A stretch of 47,797 bases of DNA from Vibrio sp. 10N.261.45.E2 (GTDB lineage Bacteria > Pseudomonadota > Gammaproteobacteria > Enterobacterales > Vibrionaceae), in NCBI RefSeq assembly GCF_002875705.1, contig NZ_MCZZ01000123.1, forward strand, positions 1-47,797, written 5' to 3'. The notes beneath the pieces are model-generated. The model was not told the DNA's origin and ran no database searches. It saw nothing but the letters and a program-made list of their open reading frames with translations. Below, piece after piece: positions 8,422 to 17,636 of the stretch. A program made the position numbers and the translations under genes. Each line of letters opens with the position of its first letter. Within the stretch, counting starts at the first letter, position 1.

Positions 8422-9505
8422 AGCCCGATGCCGCCTTTCCTTTTTTCAGGGATTCTTTATAGATCTTCTGCATCTCTTGTTCAGACACTTCTTCGCCTTT
8501 GTTCTTATGATAGAAGTAAAAACAAGCCACCCGACCTAAACCATAACTGGTGCCAAAACTCATTGCCGCAACAGCAACCGCACCTACTGTTTGACCATAA
8601 ACTGGAATCAATTTTATCAACTGTCGAGTGCCCAATTTCATTCCGTATTGCAATGCGAAGCTGCTTCCCAAAGTACCTATCAACTCACTAAAGACTCTTT
8701 TATTCCACTCAACCCCATATTGATTTGCCAAGCTATGAAGCATTTTCGCTTGAATCGCAGGCACAGAAACCAAACCAACACCCGGAATAAGATCACTTGC
8801 TGCGGCACTTCCCGCATACCAAAGCACTTCGTTTTCGACTTGATCAAAATTGGCTTCTTCTTGAGTCGAGTGTTCTTTGTCTTGCACCATCATGCCGATC
8901 ACAGGAAGAATGCTGGTCAACTTTTCTAACAAGATGCCGTAGTTGTAAACCGAACCATCCTCAGTTTCAAAATCAACCGCTACCGACTCTAGCCCCTTGC
9001 CCCAAACCTTCTCGACTTGGTTGGTGTTAAACTGAATCTGTCTTGCTCGGTCTGCTTCGCTGGAAGACAACACCGCAGTATGAACAAGCAACAAGTGTTT
9101 AATCTTCTTTTGCTTCTTAATCTGTTTTAGAGCTGCAAGCACCGCAGATTGTTCAGGTTCATCGGCTTTCATCACCACGACTAACGCATTACCCGCCAAA
9201 CCAATTTCTTCAAGATCCTCTTTCGCATCGTAATTCGCTTCACTTAAACCCCTGGTATCGAGAAAGCGCATTACCGGTTTGTCTTGGGGAAACTCATACG
9301 ACATTGCCGTCATGGTACAAGGAGCAAAACCATTCCCAACTTCAACAGAAGAGTCACCCGTGATCGCTTGGATAAACGATGACTTGCCCGCCCCCGTTTT
9401 TCCCAACAACCACAGGGTTGGTAGATGCTTGCGCTGATATTCGTGCGCCTGAGTCAGGTCTGGGTTCTTACTCGGGTTAATGAAGTCTTTTATTTGATCA
9501 AACAT
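8408..9505 (-). CDS. GTPase with C-terminal DUF697-type membrane domain
   Basis: 365 residues from the ATG at 9505; an in-frame TTG at 9556 would add 17 residues but looks unlike the family. The G domain comes first: G1 GKTGAGKSS at 35-43 and G3 DTRG near residue 83. The G4 position (LLLVHTAV) lacks a clear NKxD/TKxD, so nucleotide specificity may be unusual. The second half has Gly/Ala-rich hydrophobic helices (ASDLIPGVGLVSVPAIQAKML; KLIPVYGQTVGAVAVAAMSFG) typical of the DUF697/YcjF family, which inserts in the inner membrane. It is the first gene of a two-gene unit with the next GTPase. Two different GTPases translated together suggest a heteromeric membrane complex (inference). Confidence 0.75.
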   Translation of the reverse strand: MFDQIKDFINPSKNPDLTQAHEYQRKHLPTLWLLGKTGAGKSSFIQAITGDSSVEVGNGFAPCTMTAMSYEFPQDKPVMRFLDTRGLSEANYDAKEDLEEIGLAGNALVVVMKADEPEQSAVLAALKQIKKQKKIKHLLLVHTAVLSSSEADRARQIQFNTNQVEKVWGKGLESVAVDFETEDGSVYNYGILLEKLTSILPVIGMMVQDKEHSTQEEANFDQVENEVLWYAGSAAASDLIPGVGLVSVPAIQAKMLHSLANQYGVEWNKRVFSELIGTLGSSFALQYGMKLGTRQLIKLIPVYGQTVGAVAVAAMSFGTSYGLGRVACFYFYHKNKGEEVSEQEMQKIYKESLKKGKAASGYEEN

Positions 9506-9744
9506 GTTTAGAGTAACGCTCACTTGATATTGAGATTCGGGTTGATGACAAAGCAATGCTGACTTACACGATCAAAAGCCATATTTAACTTATGTTTGTT
9601 CTGTCGCACTGGTTTACAATGCTTAAGCGCTTGTTTTTATGTGCTCGCTTATTTTTATAGACGCTTTTTTATACGTGCGGGTATCATCGTATTGATTCAC
9701 GTACCTAACGAACATCAACAAACACAGAGGGCTCAAAGAAAAGT

Positions 9745-10242
9745 ATGGAACAAATTTATTTAGCCGGCGGGTGTTTGTGGGGCGTACAAGAATTTATTAA
9801 GTACGTTCCTGGCGTTGTCGGCACAGAAGCAGGCCGTGCCAATGGAAGCGCGCAGCTAACAGAAAACCTTACGACACAAAGTGATTACGACGGTTACGCA
9901 GAGTGCGTACGAATTGAATTTGATCCAAGCGTCACGTCAGTAACAATTCTGATGGAACACTTGTTTGAGATTATCGACCCTTACAGCGTAAATAAACAAG
10001 GTGACGATGTCGGAGAGAAGTACCGCACTGGTGTATACAGCACCAATGCAGAACACTTAACAGAAGCTGAGCACTTTATCGCTTCCAGAGATGATGCCGA
10101 ACGTATCGCCCTTGAGATACTGCCGTTAACTCACTATGTCGCGAGTGATGAGATCCACCAGCATCACCTCAGCCATTTCCCTGAAGATCGCCACTTATGT
10201 CATATCCCTTGGGATCTGCTGCATAAATATAAATCACAGTAG
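9745..10242 (+). CDS. msrA: MsrA-family peptide methionine sulfoxide reductase, short form
   Basis: 165 residues. The active-site motif of MsrA (GCFWG, catalytic Cys) appears as GGCLWG at residues 8-13, with Cys10 kept and Phe replaced by Leu. The rest fits the fold: EAGRANG (usually VGYAGG/GYANG), YAECVRIEFDP, LFEIIDPYSVNKQGDDVGEKYRTGVY. The family reduces the S epimer of methionine sulfoxide in proteins, using Glu and Tyr residues near the Cys. It is shorter than E. coli MsrA (~212 aa), and the usual C-terminal resolving-Cys segment is unclear; Cys in HLCHIPW might serve. It is monocistronic with its own terminator. It could be a paralogue of a canonical msrA elsewhere. Confidence 0.8.
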   Translation: MEQIYLAGGCLWGVQEFIKYVPGVVGTEAGRANGSAQLTENLTTQSDYDGYAECVRIEFDPSVTSVTILMEHLFEIIDPYSVNKQGDDVGEKYRTGVYSTNAEHLTEAEHFIASRDDAERIALEILPLTHYVASDEIHQHHLSHFPEDRHLCHIPWDLLHKYKSQ

Positions 10243-10282
10243 CCACAACGTGAGATCGAGGTAATCAAGACCTAAGATCAAT

Positions 10283-10316
10283 AAAGCCTCAACAGACATA
10301 TCCGTTGAGGCTTTTT
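10283..10316. terminator. Bidirectional Rho-independent terminator
   Basis: AAAGCCTCAAC (10283-10293), 10-nt loop, GTTGAGGCTTT (10304-10314), then TT. It ends the msrA-like gene and, read on the minus strand, can end the PL6 pseudogene. Confidence 0.85.
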
Positions 10317-10387
10317 AGGTGTTAACGGCTAAGACAGCTATCGTGAATATATTTGATAACCCAGACCGTTAAGCATTTAGCATTAAG

Positions 10388-11904
10388 CTACTTAGTCGTA
10401 TTCTCAAGCACGTAGCTTGGTCCCGCTGTTTCAGCCGTCACTACCGCAAGCTTAGATACATCTGCACCTTCACCTTGGTAAGCGTTAATTCCATTCTCAA
10501 CCGTCATTTTTGGCAGCTCAACCGAGTAGCCTTCAATCAGTTCAGAATCCGTTACTTGACCTACGTATGTTTCGTCTGTGTAAGTAGCACCCACTAATGG
10601 GAAGTCTTGCGTTGCGCGCACACTTACAAACTCAGGTGACTGCGAGTTATCAACCACGTTGTGTTTGAATGCCACACATCTACACCTGCGTAGATGCCTT
10701 CAACTTCTGCGTTGTTAAACAGGCTGACACGGTGGCTTTGGTTACCGTAAACAATGCCCCACTCAGTATCGACTAGAGAGTTGTTTTCAATGGTGATGTT
10801 TTTCGGCGTCCACTGCTTATTCAGCTCTTTGCCTTTCACCGATTGATCAAGCTGTTCACCGTTCGCCACATCGATGATACCAGTGTTAATCACGATACCA
10901 CCACGCAGGTCAGCATTGCCTTCAATCACACCATCACGGCCACGAGTGTTCGCAATGTAGTTGTTGCGAATTACATGGTCTTCATCGTAGATACGAATAC
11001 CGCCGGTTAAGCGCTTCTCGTTACCCAAGATCATGTTGTTCTCAACCGTATTACCTTTGCCGTGACGCAGTGAAATCAATGCCGCACTTTGGAAGATGGT
11101 GTTACCTGAAATTGTGTTGTCGCCCGACTTAATAGAGATAAGCTCACGCTCACCATCCATATCGATCATTAGGTTGTTTACAAACTTAGAGCTTGAATCC
11201 CACTGTGAAGATTTAGAATCGCCGATACGGATCGCTTCCCAACTGTTGCCGTTGTAACGAATCGCTTCTTTGATATCGAATTCATTAAACTGGTTTGGCT
11301 TTTGATCCATAAAGATGTTGTTAGCGATCAGGTGGTTGTCTGACGTGTCATCCTTTTGAACACCAATCAAAGTACCGCGCTTTTGCTTACCTTCGAAACG
11401 GTTGTTGATCACTTTACCGTCTTTACCCCATAGAGAAACCCATAGGTACTTTGGATACTCAGAACGACGCTCGTCTGGCTCGTAAGTGTAATCATGGTTG
11501 AAGTAGTAGAATGTTGAGTTTTGAAGCGTGTTGCCATTACCCATCATACGTACTGCACCAAAGCGTTCATTAGGACCGCCCTCAGTAAATACCAAGCCAT
11601 CAAGCGTGATGTCATTGCCTTTCAGTTCAAATTGGATCAAACCAGTGATCCACACAGAACCTGCTTGCTCAGCTTTGATGGTGATATCATTAGCGGTAAT
11701 CGTCACTTGACCTAAGTTCGCGTATTTACCCGCAGGGATAACCACTTCGTCGCCATCATTTAGGTTTTCAAATTGTGCTTTAAGCGCGGCTGCTTGTTCA
11801 GTAACACTGACGACTGGCGCTGTGTTTTCTTGTGTTGTACAGCCTGTTGCAAAAGCGAGCGTGAACGCGCTAATAATGCTTACCGATAATAGTTTTTTGT
11901 TCAT
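10388..11904 (-). pseudogene. PL6 alginate lyase lipoprotein, frameshifted
   Basis: The ATG at 11904 opens a lipoprotein signal (lipobox-like ATG-Cys21) followed by a right-handed beta-helix of the PL6/chondroitinase-B family. The catalytic pair Lys259 (SIKSG) and Arg280 (SLRHG) is present with the 21-residue spacing of chondroitinase B Lys250/Arg271. Near residue 409 (10673-10677) the frame breaks: the DNA reads GATGTGTGGCATTC, and removing one TG restores AGVDV-AFKHNVVDNSQSPEF and an open frame to 10388, for a 504-residue original. As it stands the protein ends after ~17 wrong residues, losing about 95 residues of the helix and cap. The intact enzyme would start extracellular or periplasmic alginate depolymerisation. 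It lies directly downstream of the symporter 1 pseudogene, as if once in one operon. Confidence 0.85.
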
Positions 11905-11989
11905 TGTACATCTCACGTTAAAGTTTGGATTTGAAAAATGACGGCCACCCATTCAGGTGGCCGTGATGTTATTTAGGATGCGTATTAAA

Positions 11990-13636
11990 CTAGCTTTCTG
12001 CCGGAGTCACTTCGTCTTGCTTCTCGACTTTGTCATCGACCGCTTTAACAAGCAGCAAACCAACAGAGAATACAATCAAGCCACACAGAACGAATACCAT
12101 GCGTCCCCACATTGGGTTTGGCAGTACGAACATTGTCATTACGCCCACACCCGCAACAGCGATAAGTGAACCCAACATACGACGTTGCTTGTTATCCAGT
12201 TTCTTCTGTTCGTTACTTTCAGCAACCAATGGTGTTGCTAGGTTGTTGAAGAACTTGTCTACGTCTTTCTCACGGTGCTCAGCCAAAGGCTTGTAGAACA
12301 GAGTTGAAAGAACAAAGAAGCCAGCAGTAAAGACGATGTGACCGATAAGACCGATAGCCACTTTCAGGTCTGCCCACTCACGACCAGTGAGTTCATTTAG
12401 ACCGAACCAGTTTTGGATCATGTCCGCAGTGATAACGAAACCAACGAAGTAAGAAACCACACCACCGACAACTAGCGTGCCCCAGCCAGCCCAATCCGGT
12501 GTTTTACGGATAAAGAAGCCACAGAATGCAGGGATTGTCATTGGGAAGCCGATCAATGCGCCCACGTACATCATGGTGTCGAAAAGGCTCAGACCTTTAA
12601 GAGAGTTGATGAACAGAGCAACCAAGATGATCGCGATACCGAAGAAAGTAGACGTTAGCTTAGAAACCACCATTAGCTCTTTCTCTGTCGCTTTCGGGCG
12701 AAGAATCGGCTCGTAGAAGTTCTTAACGAAAATACCTGAGTTACGGTTTAGACCAGAGTCCATTGAAGACATAGTCGCAGCAAACATAGCGGCAATCAGA
12801 AGGCCAACCATACCTGCAGGCATGTATTCTTGAACAAAGTAAAGGTAAGCGAAGTCAGCGGCTTTGCTGCCAGCTTCTGGGTAAGCTGCTGCTAAATCAA
12901 CACCTTGACCTGCCATGAACCAAGAAGGCATGAACCAAATGATTGGACCAAGCGTCATTAGTACACAAGCAAGTAGCGCTGCTTTACGTGCGTTGTTTGA
13001 ATCTTTTGCAGCAAGGTAACGGTAAGAGTTAAGCATGTTATTGGTAATGCTGAACTGCTTTAAGAAAATGAACACAGCCCAGATGCTGAAGATGCTCATG
13101 TAATTAAGGTTGTCACCCGTAATGAATGAATCCGTTGGGAAGTCGCTAACGATCTGTGTAACACCGCCACCGTGGTAAATAGCGACTACGGCACATGTCA
13201 CCGTTACCGCCATGATGATAACCATCTGCATAAAATCAGATGCGATTACCGCCCAAGAGCCGCCCGTCACTGACATGATCAGTACAACCAGACCCGTTAG
13301 GATAATCGTCGTTGTCATATCAAAGCCGAAGATACCCGATGCGATGATCGCAAGGCCGTTCAACCAGATACCTGCAGAGATAACGCTGTTTGGCATGCCA
13401 GACCAAGTAAACACTTGCTCATTCACTTTACCAAAACGCATACGAATCGCTTCAATTACCGTCACAACGCGCAGTTGGCGGAACTTCGGAGCGAAGTAAA
13501 GGTAGTTCATTAGGTAACCGAATGCGTTAGCAATGAAGATAATCGCTACGGCAAACCCATCGGTAAAGGCTTTACCTGCTGCACCAGTAAATGTCCACGC
13601 GCTGAACTGGGTCATAAATGCGGTTGCACCTACCAT
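11990..13636 (-). pseudogene. Sodium/solute symporter (SSS family, alginate oligomer/DEH uptake), 5' end lost
   Basis: Reading from MVGATAFMTQFSAWTFTG (Met at 13636), 548 residues of a ~14-helix SSS transporter are open and match the second symporter in this window almost throughout. The ~42 residues that should come first (membrane helix 1 and the SxYFRGGGxMLWW stretch) are missing. In their place are ~60 bp of unrelated sequence and the terminator of the gntR gene. An open frame continues upstream to a GTG at 13711, but that GTG lies inside the terminator hairpin and its codons have no family resemblance. The homologue class in V. splendidus is the ToaA/ToaB alginate monomer transporters. 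Without helix 1 and its own promoter, function is unlikely. Confidence 0.8.
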
Positions 13637-13653
13637 CAGCAGTCTCTGGCTTT

Positions 13654-13667
13654 TTTCATATATGAAA
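13654..13667. promoter_or_regulatory. 14-bp perfect palindrome at the symporter 1 deletion junction
   Basis: TTTCATATATGAAA is a perfect palindrome flanked by partly complementary GGCTTT and GCAGCC. It lies between the gntR terminator and the broken 5' end of symporter 1. It could be a leftover operator or the hairpin of a deleted gene. Confidence 0.35.
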
Positions 13668-13696
13668 GCAGCCAATTTTCGTAAACGGTAAGTAAT

Positions 13697-13726
13697 AAAA
13701 AAGGTATGCACTTGGCATACCCTTTT
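13697..13726 (-). terminator. Rho-independent terminator after gntR
   Basis: On the minus strand it is AAAAGGGTATGC-CAAGT-GCATACCTTTTTT: a 7-bp core stem extended by A-T pairs and a run of six T. It lies 81 bp beyond the stop of the GntR gene. Confidence 0.8.
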
Positions 13727-13806
13727 AAGTCGTTATTTTAAACAAAGCTGTCATTTCAATCTGAAATGGCTCAGACGTACTTTAAACCATTTCTATTACG
13801 CATCTA

Positions 13807-14523
13807 CTACGCAGTCACCAAACGGTGGTTGGCATCTTGCAAGTGTGCAGCAGACACTACTCTCGCCTTGTCACTGTCACCCGCCATGATAGCTTCATAG
13901 ATTCTACGGTGTTCGTTGATACACGTACTGCCCTCTTCAGAAGAGTGCACAATGAAGTTAACGAACATCGTAGTCAAAATATTACCAAACGGTAGATAGA
14001 AGTCGTTGCCTGTCGCATTGAAGATCAAGCTGTGGAAACGAGTATCAATATCTGTCCAACGCTCTTGGTCAAACACTTCCGCTTCATCCACTTCTACCAT
14101 CTTTTGGAAAATCTCTGAAAGTTCGATACGCTGTTCAGCAGTAGCAAACTTTGCCGCCAGCGCACACGCTTCAGGTTCAATCGCGCGACGAAGGCCCAAG
14201 AACTGTGAACAGAATTGGTCTACGTCGGTTAGGCCGTCCATCCATTCAATCAGTTGAGGATCAAGAAAGTTCCAGTATGCGCGGTCGACTACACGAGTAC
14301 CGATTTTCGGGCGGGACTCTAACAGACCTTTAGAGGTCAATAGTTTCACAGCTTCGCGAAGTGCCGTTCGGCTAATACCAAACTGTTCACACAACGCCAT
14401 TTCACCAGGAATAATAGAACCTTGTGGCAGTTCGCCAGACAATATTCCACGAGCGATTTCACGCGCTACTTGCACATGCAGGCTACGCTTCGAGCCCGAA
14501 ATTGAATTAAAAGTGGTAACCAT
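13807..14523 (-). CDS. GntR-family (FadR subfamily) transcriptional regulator of the alginate locus
   Basis: 238 residues, intact. The N-terminal winged helix (IARGILSGELPQGSIIPGEMALCEQFGISRTALREAVKLLTSKGLLESRPKIGT, in about residues 24-78) is the GntR DNA-binding domain. An all-helical FCD ligand domain follows, with DIDTRFHSLIF (Asp/His) and ...INEHRRIYEAI...AAHLQDA; these acidic and His residues normally bind a metal and a carboxylate ligand. FadR-type regulators of uronate pathways sense sugar acids, so KDG or a relative is the likely effector (inference). It is the only regulator in the alginate cluster and one of two genes there that stayed open. It is terminated before the symporter 1 remnant. 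Confidence 0.85.
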   Translation of the reverse strand: MVTTFNSISGSKRSLHVQVAREIARGILSGELPQGSIIPGEMALCEQFGISRTALREAVKLLTSKGLLESRPKIGTRVVDRAYWNFLDPQLIEWMDGLTDVDQFCSQFLGLRRAIEPEACALAAKFATAEQRIELSEIFQKMVEVDEAEVFDQERWTDIDTRFHSLIFNATGNDFYLPFGNILTTMFVNFIVHSSEEGSTCINEHRRIYEAIMAGDSDKARVVSAAHLQDANHRLVTA

Positions 14524-14864
14524 AAGTTCACTTATTTTATATGTTATGTTTATGTATTATTTAAGGATCACTATAACAGTATTTCAACCTACAGCCAATT
14601 GAGTAAAATCCAAACGAATCACAACCTGCAAATTTTTATAATAAGAGATTTAAAAAGCATCCTTTGAGAAACGTTATCTTAAATCACTCATAAATCCGTA
14701 TTCAAAACTAATCCTATCTGTATCGGTATGAAAACCACCAGCACAACCTCGCAAAACCATGGAAGAAAGGTTCACCATTACAAGTGCAATTCATTAACTG
14801 CCAGAGATTATTAAAAGTGCTCCCCTTCCCAAATTACATTAGCCTCTTTCCTATACGCATAAAA
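14524..14864. other. Non-coding region upstream of gntR
   Basis: No gene is visible in these 341 bp. The part next to gntR (14524-14600) is AT-rich, likely its promoter. TATGTATTA at 14551-14559 is the reverse complement of TAATACATA found at 18821-18829 before symporter 2, so both may hold half sites for the same regulator (weak evidence). Confidence 0.35.
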
Positions 14865-14897
14865 AAACCGAGCAACTCGCAACGAGTTACTCGGTTT
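14865..14897 (-). terminator. Rho-independent terminator after the PL17 pseudogene
   Basis: Arms AAACCGAGcAACTCG and CGAGTTaCTCGGTTT (one C/A mismatch, CAA loop). On the minus strand the stem is followed by seven T. It lies 150 bp past the PL17 stop codon. Confidence 0.85.
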
Positions 14898-15048
14898 GAC
14901 TTATTCCCGATATTCTTTGTCATCGACATTAATTTCGTTCAGTTACTCAGATGCGAACACCCTTACAACTCAACATGACATGGTACTTCGTTCCCGCAAA
15001 GCACCACATCAATACATGTCATCGTTAAACGACGTGTATGTTAATCAT

Positions 15049-17010
15049 TTACAGTTGAGCAAATGATCCTTCCCACGAGTATGTCTCACCCGCGAACTCC
15101 ACAGTGTGAGTTGCTTGCTGCGTGTCTTCAGCTTGGTTTGAGATACCGTAGTGGTAAGTGTTGCCAGAAGTAGTCTGAATGCGAACAACAGTCCCGACAC
15201 TGTTATGGCCCACAACAGATACTGATTTAACCAGACCACGAGCGCCTACAGGCGCTTCGATAGACTCGTTAAAGTAACCATGCGTTTCTAGTACAGAAGC
15301 AAACACGTGGTTTTGACCAGACTGACGTAAGATAAGCGCAGGCTCACTCTTAAGATTGAAGTCTGGATCGTTAGCACCAGTGCGAGCAAAAATCACTTCG
15401 CTGCCCGCATTAGCGCTGGTTACTAGGCTGTAGTAGCTGCTGTCATGTAGCCAGCTTACTAGAGAGCCCTCTTCGTTCACTTTGCCTGAAGCCACGTTCC
15501 AAAGGTGTTGGTAACCGTTGTCATCACCTAATGGCTTCAACGTGCTTTCCATATTGTAATCGAAGTCAGTACGGATGATTTGACCAGAGTGGTGAACGGG
15601 TAGGTCGTACTGGTGCTCAGCATCAGCTTCAATGCGGTATACATCGATAATTAATGGCTTATCGAACTCAGGAAGTTCAGCAAGAATCACACTACGTTGC
15701 ATGTCTACGCCAGTGTAGTACTCAGAAATCGTGCCGCTCATCCCTTGTAGAGATTTGTCGTCTGCTACGAAGAAGTGCTTCTGACCAAACTTAGACTCAG
15801 CCAATGCTGAGTTGAAGTTGTTCTGCGTTTTCTGATCAACCGTTACGGTATTGTGAGCAACAGTTTGCTTACAGTAAGACTTGTTCTCTGGGATGTAACG
15901 ACCACCAAACTTAGGCTCAACGTTTACCCAACGACCGAAGCCGTAATCGTGCAGTACTTCGTGGCCACGGTTGAATACACTTAAGTGCAAACCATCGTAG
16001 TGACCGTGGTCTAACGCAGAGTGGTACTGGTGATCAGAACCGTGTTGACCAAACCAGATCAATGCCATGGTATCTGCGGTCTTAGGGTCGTCATCTTGCT
16101 CGTCACGGTGACGAAGGATGCTTACGCCGCCTTTTTCTCCTTCAGGGCAGTCGGTTACAAACAGGCTACCCCAGTTGAATGCTTTGATGTCGTCTGCTGC
16201 ATCAACCGCGTCAGACAATGTTTTACCTGAAGCATGAACCCAAACATCTTGTTGGTGATTAGCCATGCCAAGCAGAGTCTCAGTCTGTTCGTAACGGTGA
16301 TAACACACAGACGTTGCCATGATAACGCCTTCATCGTTGATAGAAATCGTCTTAGATGAATCGTTTAGCGCTGGCAATGTACCATCTGGGAATGCTGTTT
16401 TGAATACAGAGTAAGACGTTGTCTTAATCACTGAGTCGTTGAATTCATAGATACCCACTTCAGGCTGACGACGTTCAATCGCTTCTGCGAACAGGTAGAT
16501 TGGACGCAAAGAGAAACGGTGGTAGTAAGGACCTTCCATGTAGTAGCCGTCTGGCGAAAACAGTTGGTCAAGTTGCGCTAGGAAACCGCCGCTTACTTTG
16601 TCTAGTTTCAAGCCGTATAGTGCTTTGTCTACAGACTCTTGATCGTTGATCGCGTAACCACAAATGCCTACTGCAGCCACTGCCCATAAGCCGTGGTTGT
16701 GTACGATATCGAAGTCGTGTGCGTAAGTCACAACGAACATTTCGATCATTTGCTTTAGAAGATCGTCTTCGATCAGACGCTTCTGTTCTTCAGAGATTGT
16801 GTGGTAAATGCAGCTGTACGCACAAGAAGCGCAAAGCATCCACATGTTCTCGTTCAACGTTTGATGGAACAGCTTACCCGGAGGGTTAGAGTCACGGCTT
16901 ACGTTGCTTTCCAATGTTGGGTAAACCGTCGCATACGCAGTCAGCATATCAACGATGTAGTCACGGTACTTTGATTCCTCAGTAATAAGGAACAAACGAC
17001 CCGCTAGATC
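15049..17010 (-). pseudogene. PL17 oligoalginate lyase, 5' end deleted
   Basis: About 650 residues of a PL17 exo-type alginate lyase are open to the stop at 15049. Recognisable parts are the (alpha/alpha) toroid with HNHGLW and SPDGYYMEGPYYHRFSLRP (the catalytic Asn/His and Tyr region) and the C-terminal heparinase II/III-like beta domain (HYDGLHLSVFNRG, PALILRQSGQNHVF). Family-like sequence continues upstream of the TTG at 16995 (DLAGRLFLITEES), then stops making sense at ~17010, where it meets kdgK codons on the other strand and hits a stop. Roughly the first 75 residues and the promoter are gone; full-length Vibrio enzymes have about 715-735 residues. The intact enzyme would release unsaturated uronate monomers that become DEH. 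Some product from the internal TTG is conceivable but would miss the first helices. Confidence 0.85.
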
Positions 17011-17011
17011 C

Positions 17012-17563
17012 TCTTTTGACGCGGTTTACCTAAGTGGTATTACGCTTGCTATCTTGACAGAGAATGGACGTACGCAGCTATTCAACTTCTTAGACAAATT
17101 CAAAGCTCAAGGCGGCCAGGTATTCTTCGACAATAACTTCCGTCCTAAACTTTGGGAAAGCCAACAAGAAGCGATTTCTTGGTACTTGAAGATGCTTAAG
17201 TACACCGACACGGCTCTACTAACGTTCGATGACGAACAAGAGTTGTACGGCGACGAAAGCATTGAACAGTGCATTGCGCGCACATCTTAGGCAGGCGTGA
17301 AAGAGATTGTGATTAAGCGTGGTGCAAAAGACTGCTTAGTTGTTGAAAGCCAACGTGCTCAATATGTTGCTCCCAACCCAGTAGACAATATCGTAGATAC
17401 TACAGCAGCTGGCGATTCGTTCAGTGCCGGCTTCTTGGCTAAGCGCTTAAGCGGTGGTAATGCTCGTGATGCAGCATTTGCAGGTCATATTGTAGCGGGA
17501 ACCGTGATTCAGCATCCAGGTGCTGTTATTCCTCTAGAAGCAACGCCTGATTTATCACTATAA
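17012..17563 (+). pseudogene. kdgK: 2-keto-3-deoxygluconate kinase, 5' end deleted plus internal amber codon
   Basis: Only the C-terminal ~60% of a PfkB-family KDG kinase remains, beginning at FDAVYLSGITLAILTE, which aligns with E. coli KdgK at about residue 115 of ~310. The PfkB signature DTTAAGDSFSAG with the catalytic Asp is present. The frame carries TAG at 17288-17290 (IARTS-stop-AGVKEIVIKRG; E. coli has IARTHNAGVKE), so two lesions are present. At ~17010 it fuses head-to-head with the truncated PL17 gene. The enzyme would phosphorylate KDG to KDPG, the substrate of the adjacent eda. With its start, promoter and N-terminal sugar-binding lid gone, no function is expected. Confidence 0.85.
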
Positions 17564-17636
17564 TTACGTACTTTAACTATTAATCAAGGGATTGCTTAGT
17601 TGAAAGCAAACCCACAATTAACGTGAGAAAGAATTC

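Noticed and set aside
13636..13711. GTG start at 13711 for symporter 1
   Set aside because: The codon lies inside the terminator hairpin of gntR and the 25 residues it would add bear no likeness to the SSS family.
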